This document shows positions 1 through 5,648 of a DNA stretch of 6,721 bases, in pieces. Each line of letters opens with the position of its first letter. The stretch's first letter is position 1. Below the pieces are notes generated by a model that made no database searches, was not told the DNA's origin, and was given only the letters and a program-made list of their open reading frames with translations. The stretch is from NCBI GenBank assembly GCA_904502245.1, contig CAJGDN010000047.1, forward strand, positions 1 through 6,721, read 5' to 3'. The stretch is from an uncultured Alphaproteobacteria bacterium (lineage in GTDB: Bacteria; Pseudomonadota; Alphaproteobacteria; Rs-D84). The translations under genes and the position numbers were made by a program.

Positions 1-2
1 CA

Positions 3-206
3 GGTATAAAAAACACAGATATAGAATTAGTCATTTTAACGGGTGGTTCGACCGAAATTCCATATGTCAGTCGTGTTATGCAGTCATATTTCCCAAATGC
101 TGAATTATCATCCGCGAATAAAATGGCCAGTGTGGGGCTTGGTTTGGCGTATGATGCAATGCGCAGATTTTCTGAACCACACATACAAAATAAAAAATCC
201 CTGTAA
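3..206 (+). CDS. C-terminal end of an Hsp70-family (YegD-like) protein, 5' truncated by the window
   Basis: Only the last 67 codons are present, in the frame starting at position 3 and ending with TAA at 204-206. The translation holds the Hsp70/actin-fold signature LVILTGGSTEIPYVSRV, then YFPNAEL, then MASVGLGLAYDAMRRF. In Hsp70 ATPase domains the first is the phosphate-2/adenosine loop of subdomain IIA, and the last corresponds to the closing helix (VA.GAA.QA in DnaK). The protein stops about 12 residues after that helix, so there is no substrate-binding domain or lid. That architecture fits YegD-type Hsp70-like ATPases rather than DnaK or HscA. By family, such proteins bind ATP in the cytoplasm; their clients are poorly known. 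A hairpin terminator lies about 60 nt downstream. The family call is firm; the YegD subtype is inferred from the early stop and from local resemblance. Confidence 0.85.
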   Translation, partial: GIKNTDIELVILTGGSTEIPYVSRVMQSYFPNAELSSANKMASVGLGLAYDAMRRFSEPHIQNKKSL

Positions 207-251
207 ATTCCCTGTAAAAGTCGGAATTAGTATGTGATAAATCGTACTATG

Positions 252-282
252 TTCATGCTCCGCCAGAAATAAAGAATGCCCC
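252..282 (+). repeat. Direct repeat, copy 1 of 2 (reads into a terminator)
   Basis: This 31-nt stretch, beginning TTCATGCTCCGCCAGAAATA and ending in AATGCCCC, recurs at 441-469 with two single-base indels and one substitution. Both copies contain a CC(G/A)CCA followed by AGAAATAAA and then the left arm of a hairpin terminator. The CCA looks like the 3' end of a tRNA, but no T-arm precedes it. The two copies are 189 nt apart. Confidence 0.75.
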
Positions 283-302
283 GCATGGGGTATTTTTTAT
301 TT
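267..302 (+). terminator. Intrinsic terminator after the Hsp70-family gene
   Basis: AAATAAAGAATGCCCC (267-282), the loop GCAT and GGGGTATTTTTTATTT (287-302) form a long stem with G-T pairs, a GC-rich top and a run of six T. It is well placed to end transcription of the Hsp70-family gene, whose stop is 61 nt upstream. The minus strand also carries a T-rich tail, so it may act both ways. Confidence 0.8.
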
Positions 303-463
303 CTGTTGGTGTTGCAGTGTGGACGAAGCGTTCGCAATCTGCGATTGCCGGGTTCGACAATGAGTAGGTTTTGCAAACATAGTACAGCAAAACCGTCAGG
401 AATGCCCCACAGCCCCGCCATCTGCGGGGCGAGGGAATACTTCATCTCCACCAGAAATAAAAA
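294..463. other. Structured non-coding segment bounded by 12-nt inverted repeats (candidate ncRNA or MITE-like cassette)
   Basis: The segment is bounded by a perfect 12-nt inverted repeat, TTTTTATTTCTG at 294-305 and its complement at 452-463. Inside are three perfect hairpins: GCAATC-TGC-GATTGC (334-348), GGTTTTGC with a 12-nt loop and GCAAAACC (367-394), and GCCCCGC-CATCT-GCGGGGC (412-430). Bases 301-311 can also pair with 449-456, closing the whole segment. No Shine-Dalgarno-led reading frame fits. A minus-strand frame spans it but shows no protein-like features and runs through both terminators. It could be a small structured RNA, a short non-autonomous mobile cassette, or a duplicated terminator region. 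It does not match tRNA, tmRNA, SRP RNA or RNase P RNA as far as I can tell by eye. Confidence 0.45.
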
Positions 464-469
464 TGCCCC
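441..469 (+). repeat. Direct repeat, copy 2 of 2 (reads into a terminator)
   Basis: This is the second, 29-nt copy of the repeat at 252-282, beginning TTCATCTCCACCAGAAATA and ending in AATGCCCC. A third, isolated AATGCCCC lies at 401-408. Like copy 1, it leads straight into a hairpin and T-run. Confidence 0.75.
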
Positions 470-492
470 TATGGTGGGAATTTTTCTTTTTT
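459..492 (+). terminator. Intrinsic terminator-like hairpin after the structured segment
   Basis: AAAAATGCCC (459-468) pairs with GGGAATTTTT (476-485) with one G-A mismatch and a 7-nt loop, and C plus six T follow. It would end any transcript of the 294-463 segment just before the lipoprotein gene. It is weaker than the terminator at 267-302. Confidence 0.6.
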
Positions 493-503
493 ATACGAAA
501 AAA

Positions 504-521
504 TATGATATTATTATACCT
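504..521 (+). promoter_or_regulatory. Probable -10 region immediately upstream of the lipoprotein ATG
   Basis: TATGAT at 504-509 and TATTAT at 509-514 are both plausible -10 hexamers. They would start transcription at about 516 or 521, leaving a leader of 0 to 6 nt before the ATG at 522. No good -35 is visible because the preceding bases are the T-run of the terminator. No Shine-Dalgarno sequence is present in this stretch. Confidence 0.4.
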
Positions 522-836
522 ATGAAACGTATAATTTTATTGCCCATAATTATGGGTATGATGCTTAGCCTGGCGGCGTGTCAGATGGCGTCAGAACCGG
601 TCGTTGATGAACAAGAATTTACCCCTGAATGCATTGAACCAGAATGCAGTACTGTTCGCTATGCCATGCCAAATGGAAACGATTTAACGTTAGAAACGGC
701 TAATCATGTTATTGAAATAACTGCAACCCCTGGTACACCATATACTTATTACGTGTGGACTGGAAATAAAACAACTGCGGATGCACCTGATATGATTGTT
801 GATCAGGGGCAGGTTATGATATTATCCGAAGAATAA
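522..836 (+). CDS. Small predicted lipoprotein of unknown function
   Basis: This 104-residue protein has a basic N-terminus (MKR), a hydrophobic stretch at residues 4-19 and the lipobox LAAC. Cys20 is therefore the likely lipidated residue after signal peptidase II cleavage, and the mature part would be about 85 residues on the periplasmic face of a membrane. The next residue is Gln, not Asp, so by the Lol rule outer-membrane sorting is likely. The mature part is acidic, with two further cysteines (C37, C42) in an ECIEPEC motif that could form a disulfide, followed by a beta-rich tail (HVIEITATPGTPYTYYVWTG). I do not recognise the family. The ATG at 522 is chosen because the signal peptide begins there; the same frame is open upstream from 276 but crosses both repeats and terminators. 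There is no Shine-Dalgarno sequence. Confidence 0.85.
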   Translation: MKRIILLPIIMGMMLSLAACQMASEPVVDEQEFTPECIEPECSTVRYAMPNGNDLTLETANHVIEITATPGTPYTYYVWTGNKTTADAPDMIVDQGQVMILSEE

Positions 837-837
837 A

Positions 838-862
838 AAAATCCCCCGAAAAAATCGGGGGT
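838..862. terminator. Two-way terminator between the lipoprotein gene and ligA
   Basis: CCCCCGA (843-849), an A5 loop and TCGGGGG (855-861) form a perfect 7-bp GC-rich stem. On the minus strand it is followed by a run of seven T, ideal for ending ligA, whose TAA stop (862-864) touches the stem. On the plus strand only TTAATT follows, so it serves the lipoprotein gene less well. Confidence 0.9.
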
Positions 863-2862
863 TAATTAATATTCGCATTTGCAACTATGCGCTCAAATTC
901 ATCTTCATTCCAGATGGTGATTCCTAATTGTTCTGCCTTGGTCAGTTTACTGCCGGCGTCAGCCCCCGCCAAAACAATATCTGTTTTTGCAGAAACACTG
1001 CCTGTAACAGTTGCGCCCATGCGTTCCAGTATATCACGTGCCGCATCTCGTGTATATTTTGACAATGTTCCTGTCAGAACAATTTTTTTCCCCGCCAGCG
1101 GTCCATCTGCGACTGGCGCGGGTGCTTCCGCATTACGCACATGTATTTGTTCCAACAGTTTATCTAGTGCCGCGGCATTATGTTCATCTGCAAAGAATGA
1201 TACAATTTCATCCGCCATAACATCGCCAATACCATCAATTGTTTTTAATTTCCATGCTGGCGCATTGCGCACTGCATCCAGTGAACCGAACGCTCGTGCC
1301 AGTATTTTTGCTGTTACTTCGCCAACCTCTGGTATTCCAATGGCGAACAGCATACGGTGTAAATCTACATTTCTGGCAGATTCAATGGATTTGTTCAGAT
1401 TATCAACCGATTTGTCACCAAAGCCTTCTATTCGCTTAATTTCATCCCCGTGATTTTGTATCAACGTGAATATATCTGCTGGGGTTTTAATCCAGCCGCG
1501 TGCCACAAAGTTTTCCAGTTGCTTTACCCCCAATCCATCAATATCAAATCTTTTGCGTCCCACAAAGTGTTCCAACTCTCCCACCAATTGTGCCGGGCAC
1601 CCCAGGGAATTTATGCATCTGCGTGCAACCATGCCTGATTCCTGGACAACATTACCGCCACAGACAGGGCATGTTGTTGGAAAGACAAAATCAACCGCAT
1701 CTGGTGCATGTTCTGCCACGCCGATAATCTGGGGGATAACATCGCCTGCACGTTGTACAATAACCTTGTCCCCGATACGCGCCCCCAGGCGTGCAATTTC
1801 GTCCGCGTTATGCAGTGTTGCGCGTTGCACAACAACCCCGCCAATATTAATCGGTTCCAATTCTGCCACCGGGGTCAGAACGCCTGTGCGACCAACCTGA
1901 ATTGTAATATCTCGCAGCGTGGTTATTGCACGTGCCGCAGGGAATTTATACGCAACCTCCCATCTGGGGCTGTTTGCACGACTGCCCATCTTTTCCTGGG
2001 TTGCGATATCGTTTACCTTTAACACTAATCCATCTATATCAAACGGGATATCTGGGCGTATCAGCATGATATCATTGTAAACCTGCTGAATTTCATCCAT
2101 GTTTTTTGCATGTCGCGCCCAATGGCGTGTTGTTTTAAACCCCCATGATTCCAATTTATCAAAATATTCAGACTGTGTTTTAAAATCGCGATTTGATATT
2201 TCTCCATATGTATAAGCAAATGCGCTCAGTTTTCTGGTTGCAGTAATTGCAGGATTTAGCTGACGCAACGAACCCGCTGCTGCATTGCGCGGATTTGCAA
2301 ATTGTTTATCAGATTCTGCGTTCAGTGCCGCAAAATCTGCACGCGTCATATATACCTCTCCACGGATTTCAATAACATCTGGGAATTTTCCCGCCAATAC
2401 CTGGGGAATATCGGGTATTGTTTTCAGGTTTTCTGTGATGTCTTCACCTTCAACCCCACTGCCACGCGTCAGACCGCGTACCAATTTGCCTTTTTCATAT
2501 CGCGCTGCATATGAAACACCATCAACCTTCAATTCAATAAACAATTCCTTGCTGGATAATTTATTAAACCAATCTGCAACTTCACCTTCGTTGAATACAT
2601 CAGATATAGACAGCATTGGTACACTGTGTCGATGTGATTTAAATTTGTCAGAAACTGCCGCGCCAACATGTGTTGATGCACCACTGTGTGCCAGCTCAGG
2701 GTATTGTGCCTCAATCTCCAATGCGCGACGTTTTGCCGCATCATATGTTGCATCATCAACAACTGGGGCGTCATTTTGATGATATGCAATATCCCATTCC
2801 TGTAATTTTTTCAACAGTTCCGCATGTTCAGATAAAATAAATAAATCGGGTACGTTTTTCAT
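862..2862 (-). CDS. ligA: NAD+-dependent DNA ligase LigA
   Basis: LigA seals nicks in duplex DNA using NAD+, in Okazaki fragment joining and repair. This copy has 666 residues from the ATG at 2862, the normal family length, and all domains are present. The N-terminal Ia domain contains VVDDATYD (residues 34-41), which binds the NMN half of NAD+. The adenylation domain has the catalytic lysine in KVDG (K112-G115) and RGEVYM (167-172). The OB fold is near 320-390 (VGRTGVLTPVAELEPI). A four-cysteine zinc finger uses C398, C401, C416 and C422. Helix-hairpin-helix repeats span about 430-580, and a BRCT domain spans about 588-664 (GKKIVLTGTLSKYTR). A GTG at 2883 in frame would add seven residues but would include the -10 box, so the ATG is preferred. 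There is no Shine-Dalgarno sequence. No inactivating change is visible. Confidence 0.98.
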   Translation of the reverse strand: MKNVPDLFILSEHAELLKKLQEWDIAYHQNDAPVVDDATYDAAKRRALEIEAQYPELAHSGASTHVGAAVSDKFKSHRHSVPMLSISDVFNEGEVADWFNKLSSKELFIELKVDGVSYAARYEKGKLVRGLTRGSGVEGEDITENLKTIPDIPQVLAGKFPDVIEIRGEVYMTRADFAALNAESDKQFANPRNAAAGSLRQLNPAITATRKLSAFAYTYGEISNRDFKTQSEYFDKLESWGFKTTRHWARHAKNMDEIQQVYNDIMLIRPDIPFDIDGLVLKVNDIATQEKMGSRANSPRWEVAYKFPAARAITTLRDITIQVGRTGVLTPVAELEPINIGGVVVQRATLHNADEIARLGARIGDKVIVQRAGDVIPQIIGVAEHAPDAVDFVFPTTCPVCGGNVVQESGMVARRCINSLGCPAQLVGELEHFVGRKRFDIDGLGVKQLENFVARGWIKTPADIFTLIQNHGDEIKRIEGFGDKSVDNLNKSIESARNVDLHRMLFAIGIPEVGEVTAKILARAFGSLDAVRNAPAWKLKTIDGIGDVMADEIVSFFADEHNAAALDKLLEQIHVRNAEAPAPVADGPLAGKKIVLTGTLSKYTRDAARDILERMGATVTGSVSAKTDIVLAGADAGSKLTKAEQLGITIWNEDEFERIVANANIN

Positions 2863-2868
2863 ACCCGA

Positions 2869-2897
2869 ATTATAGAAAATCACAATAAATAATACAA
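2869..2897 (-). promoter_or_regulatory. ligA promoter, predicted to give a leaderless mRNA
   Basis: On the minus strand TTGTAT (2897-2892) and a perfect TATAAT (2874-2869) are separated by exactly 17 bp. Counting from the -10 box, +1 falls at 2862, the A of the ligA ATG. The only sequence between the -10 box and the ATG is TCGGGT or similar, which is not a ribosome binding site. This is the best-formed promoter in the window. Confidence 0.75.
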
Positions 2898-2913
2898 CGG
2901 AAAAAGAATCCGA

Positions 2914-3567
2914 TTATATACCAAATTTATATACCGCACCAAAGTAAAATTCAGTAGCATCAACATCCGTTGTCGCAAATGTTTTGTTGTGCGCCTTGTG
3001 TTCTACTTCACCATAGTATTGGTATTTAATCCCCAGATTCAAATCAATTCTGTCGTTTAGTGCAAAGTTTACACCAACCATTACGCTGTAAGACAAATCA
3101 AATACACTGTCTGACATATGTGCAACAGGTGTCTTAACGTCGCCCCAAATTGACGCAAAGCCAATTCCAACCCCTGCATATGGTGCAACCGTCTGTTCAT
3201 ATTCTTGGAACAAATATACATTCAGCATGTTTGCCCATATGTCAAAGTCGTATTTGTTTGCACGTTTACTTTTTTCCATGCCGACATAAGATGTTTCAAA
3301 TTCTAACTTAAAATGATCGTTCAGGCGATTCCCAACAATCGCGCCAAAACCAAAGTTATCATCACGTACAGTTGAATTCCCATCATCTTGAATATCGTAC
3401 TTTAAGGCTAAACTTTCGTTTTTATGTATTCTAATACCTGCGTATGTTTCATACTTTTTTTCAGACGCGTCAGAATATTCATAGTAATCATATTCATCAT
3501 CAATATAATTTTCTGCCATCGCCGGCATCGCAGTCATAATCGCCAAAACAAGTGCAATTTTTTTCAT
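2914..3567 (-). CDS. Small outer-membrane beta-barrel protein (OmpA/Msp4-like porin family)
   Basis: This 217-residue protein has a clear signal peptide, MKKIALVLAIMTAMPAMA, cut before ENYID (A18/E19). The mature protein starts with an acidic, tyrosine-rich segment (residues 19-42). It then alternates as in an eight-strand-type barrel, with PYAGVGIGFA at 129-138, VGVNFALNDRIDLNLGIKYQ at 164-183 and a final strand EFYFGAVYKFGI. These resemble the small surface-antigen barrels common in alphaproteobacteria (Msp4/P44 and opacity-type porins). There are no cysteines. It should sit in the outer membrane; its ligand or pore function cannot be read from sequence. The ATG at 3567 has a strong Shine-Dalgarno sequence (AAGGAAGGGA, 3580-3571). 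It lies 51 nt upstream of ligA in the same direction with no clear terminator between them, so some read-through into ligA is possible. Confidence 0.88.
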   Translation of the reverse strand: MKKIALVLAIMTAMPAMAENYIDDEYDYYEYSDASEKKYETYAGIRIHKNESLALKYDIQDDGNSTVRDDNFGFGAIVGNRLNDHFKLEFETSYVGMEKSKRANKYDFDIWANMLNVYLFQEYEQTVAPYAGVGIGFASIWGDVKTPVAHMSDSVFDLSYSVMVGVNFALNDRIDLNLGIKYQYYGEVEHKAHNKTFATTDVDATEFYFGAVYKFGI

Positions 3568-3592
3568 ATATCCCTTCCTTTAATTTATGTGA

Positions 3593-3608
3593 TATAATTA
3601 TAATTATA
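3593..3608. promoter_or_regulatory. Perfect 16-nt AT palindrome forming a shared divergent -10 region
   Basis: TATAATTATAATTATA is its own reverse complement. It contains TATAAT on the plus strand at 3593-3598 and 3599-3604 (with TATAAA at 3605-3610), and on the minus strand at 3602-3597 and 3608-3603. It lies between the starts of the barrel gene (minus) and the PBP gene (plus), so both promoters must share it. It could also be an operator for a dimeric regulator. No good plus-strand -35 is visible. Confidence 0.65.
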
Positions 3609-3626
3609 AAAACTGGCAAAAGGCAA
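3597..3626 (-). promoter_or_regulatory. Probable promoter of the outer-membrane barrel gene
   Basis: On the minus strand, -35 TTGCCT (3626-3621), an 18-bp spacer and -10 TATAAT (3602-3597) predict a start near 3590 and a leader of about 23 nt that includes the Shine-Dalgarno sequence. An alternative is TTGCCA (3619-3614) with 17 bp to TATATC (3596-3591). The repeated TTGCC makes the choice uncertain. Confidence 0.55.
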
Positions 3627-3651
3627 GATGTTTGTGCTAACATTCCCAACA

Positions 3652-3657
3652 AAGGAG
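3652..3657 (+). promoter_or_regulatory. Ribosome binding site that favours a TTG start for the PBP gene
   Basis: AAGGAG is followed after six bases (AAAGGT) by TTG at 3664, an ideal spacing. The upstream in-frame ATG at 3628 has only AAAGG four bases before it. Confidence 0.65.
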
Positions 3658-3663
3658 AAAGGT

Positions 3664-5430
3664 TTGCCACGCAAGGTTTCATCAAGACAGCAATCAGAAC
3701 CCCAGAAAATCACGCTAAAACGTCGATTGCTGGTATGGATATTCAACATATTTTTATTATCTGTCGTGGCGGTTGGTGGATATGTTGCGTACATATACAT
3801 GACGATGCCGTCCCTGGATTCGATATTGTATGAAACGCGTGATGCGACAATAATATTTCTGGACCGTGATGGTAACGAACTGCGCAGTGCAAATCGTATT
3901 ATGGGAACGCCTGTATCAACAGAAACGTTACCACCGCACGTATGGCAGGCAATTATTGCGATTGAAGACAAACGATTTTTTCAGCATGGGCCAATTGACA
4001 TGCGTGGTATTACACGTGCAGTATTTTCGAATCTGGCATCTGGTCGTGTTGCTGCGGGCGGTTCAACAATAACGCAACAAACGGCCAAGAATATATTTCT
4101 ATCGCGCAAGAAAAAGATTTCGCGCAAGGTACAAGAACTGATATTGTCACATTGGTTAGAAAACAGATTCAGCAAGAATCAAATATTGGATTTATATATG
4201 AACCGCGTGTCTTTGGTTGGTGGTTTGCGTGGCATTGATGCGGCGTCGCGTGCGATGTTCGGGGTGCCTGCGGCCCAAATGACGATTGGTCAATCTGCAC
4301 AAATTGCTGCGATGTTAAAGGCACCAACAACATACAGTCCATTGCGCAATCCAGATAAAAACATAAAACGCGCACGTGCCGTCTTAACAGAGATGGTACG
4401 CCAAGGCTATATAACAATCACCCAGGCGCGCTTTGCGGCCCAGAACATGACATCTGCCATCGCTGTATCAGACACAAACATGTATCGTTATTGGACTGAT
4501 TTTGTGATGGATGAATTGAAATCACGAATTGGCGTATTTGACACAGACATGTACGTATACACCACATTGGATACAAGATTACAGGATAAAATTGCGCACA
4601 TATTACCCGCCAAGGCTTCTGCGAACCAGGCTGCTGCCATTGCGATGAATCCGAATGGGGCTATTCGTGCAATGTCAGGTGGCACAGATTACCAACGCAG
4701 TCAATTTAACCGCGCCATATCTCCGCGTCAACCCGGCAGTGCGTTTAAACCAGTGGTATATCTGGTTGCATTGGAAAACGGAATGACGCCTGATACATAT
4801 GTTAACGATTCTCGTTTTGCGATTGGCGATTACAACCCAAAGAACTATAACGAACGCTATTATGGTGATATAACTTTGGCAACTGCATTCGCAAAAAGTG
4901 TTAATTCTGTACCTTTAAAGTTAACAGAAACATACGGCATTGACACCGTATTAGACATGGCTGGACGTTTGGGGGTTGGGACTAAACTGCGCCGTGAATA
5001 TTCAACTGTTTTGGGTGCTTCGGAAATGAGTTTATTGGATTTAACAAACATTTATGCTGTAATATGGAATAACGGTCAATCTGTTCATCCGTATTCAATA
5101 ACTAAAATCACAGACATATCAGGACGTACAATTTACGAACACAATCCATCCGACCCGCTTACGATATTACAGCCACACACAGTTGAATCAATGACCAAAT
5201 TGCTGGCAGATGTTATTGCGCCTGGCGGCACTGGCGGACGTGCGCGTGCCAGTGGGGTTCTGGGGGGTAAAACCGGGACCAGTAACGAGAATCGCGATGC
5301 GTGGTTTATTGGCGCAACAGATAATATGGTAATCGGTATTTGGATGGGGAATGATGATTTTACGCCTATGGATTCCAAAATAACCGGCGGCACAATTCCA
5401 GCAGAAATATTTCGTGAAATTGTACAATAA
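3664..5430 (+). CDS. Class A penicillin-binding protein (bifunctional peptidoglycan transglycosylase/transpeptidase)
   Basis: The enzyme polymerises lipid II into glycan strands and cross-links their peptides on the outer face of the inner membrane. Numbering from the TTG start (588 residues), a basic N-terminus precedes one membrane anchor at about 22-45. The GT51 domain follows, with IIAIEDKRFFQHGPID (catalytic Glu in ED, 101-102), GGSTITQQTAKN, RKVQE and SKNQILDLYMN. The transpeptidase domain has all three motifs: SAFK (359-362, nucleophile Ser), SVN (412-414) and KTG (536-538). The protein is short for PBP1A and I see no room for the OB insertion or a long C-terminal tail. PBP1A- and PBP1C-like are both possible, so no symbol is given. 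TTG at 3664 is chosen for its Shine-Dalgarno sequence; an ATG at 3628 would add 12 residues. It is divergent from the barrel gene. Confidence 0.95.
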   Translation: MPRKVSSRQQSEPQKITLKRRLLVWIFNIFLLSVVAVGGYVAYIYMTMPSLDSILYETRDATIIFLDRDGNELRSANRIMGTPVSTETLPPHVWQAIIAIEDKRFFQHGPIDMRGITRAVFSNLASGRVAAGGSTITQQTAKNIFLSRKKKISRKVQELILSHWLENRFSKNQILDLYMNRVSLVGGLRGIDAASRAMFGVPAAQMTIGQSAQIAAMLKAPTTYSPLRNPDKNIKRARAVLTEMVRQGYITITQARFAAQNMTSAIAVSDTNMYRYWTDFVMDELKSRIGVFDTDMYVYTTLDTRLQDKIAHILPAKASANQAAAIAMNPNGAIRAMSGGTDYQRSQFNRAISPRQPGSAFKPVVYLVALENGMTPDTYVNDSRFAIGDYNPKNYNERYYGDITLATAFAKSVNSVPLKLTETYGIDTVLDMAGRLGVGTKLRREYSTVLGASEMSLLDLTNIYAVIWNNGQSVHPYSITKITDISGRTIYEHNPSDPLTILQPHTVESMTKLLADVIAPGGTGGRARASGVLGGKTGTSNENRDAWFIGATDNMVIGIWMGNDDFTPMDSKITGGTIPAEIFREIVQ

Positions 5431-5592
5431 AACAAATCATGTGCCAATGCGGGCAGGGCGCAGTGTTTAATTCTAATCTCTTTATTGCAAACGCTGTCTG
5501 CTGAATTATCCATATTTTACCTGTGCCAAGGTATCTGTTGTTTTCTGCAAGGAAAAAAATACAGCATTCGGTATTGTTTGTTTTGTTTAAAT

Positions 5593-5626
5593 AAAAAAAC
5601 ACCACCCGTATCGGGTGGCGTTTTTT
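5593..5626. terminator. Two-way terminator between the convergent PBP and repeat-protein genes
   Basis: CCACCCG (5602-5608), loop TAT and CGGGTGG (5612-5618) form a perfect 7-bp stem, extended by C-G and an A7/T6 flank after one mismatch. T-runs follow on both strands. It lies 22 nt past the stop of the minus-strand gene and 162 nt past the PBP stop. The 5431-5592 stretch between shows no gene or RNA I can recognise. Confidence 0.92.
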
Positions 5627-5648
5627 CCTTCCTTGATTGCTGTATGAA

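Noticed and set aside
227..451. Minus-strand 74-codon reading frame across the structured segment
   Set aside because: It runs through the repeats, hairpins and a terminator, has no ribosome binding site, and its translation has no recognisable protein character.
350..454. Possible tRNA, from GGGTTCGA at 350-357 and CTCCACCA near 447-454 (a similar CTCCGCCA at 258-265)
   Set aside because: No seven-base acceptor partner, anticodon arm or correctly placed T-arm can be formed; the GGTTCGA is too far from the CCA.
276..521. Upstream in-frame extension of the lipoprotein gene
   Set aside because: It would place the signal peptide and lipobox about 80 residues into the protein and would cross two terminator hairpins.
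887..1453. Plus-strand 188-codon frame opposite ligA, with others at 1466-1900 and 2285-2779
   Set aside because: They are shadows of the strongly conserved ligA coding sequence on the other strand and have serine/alanine-rich, family-less translations.
2881..2913. Terminator between the barrel gene and ligA
   Set aside because: Only a four-base CGGA/TCCG stem can form, which is too weak to call.
3585..3971. Minus-strand 128-codon frame overlapping the PBP start
   Set aside because: It overlaps the divergent promoter and the PBP coding region and lacks a ribosome site and any recognisable domain.
5431..5592. Possible small gene or RNA downstream of the PBP gene
   Set aside because: The short frames here have no ribosome site, and only weak stems are seen (AATAC/GTATT), so nothing can be supported.
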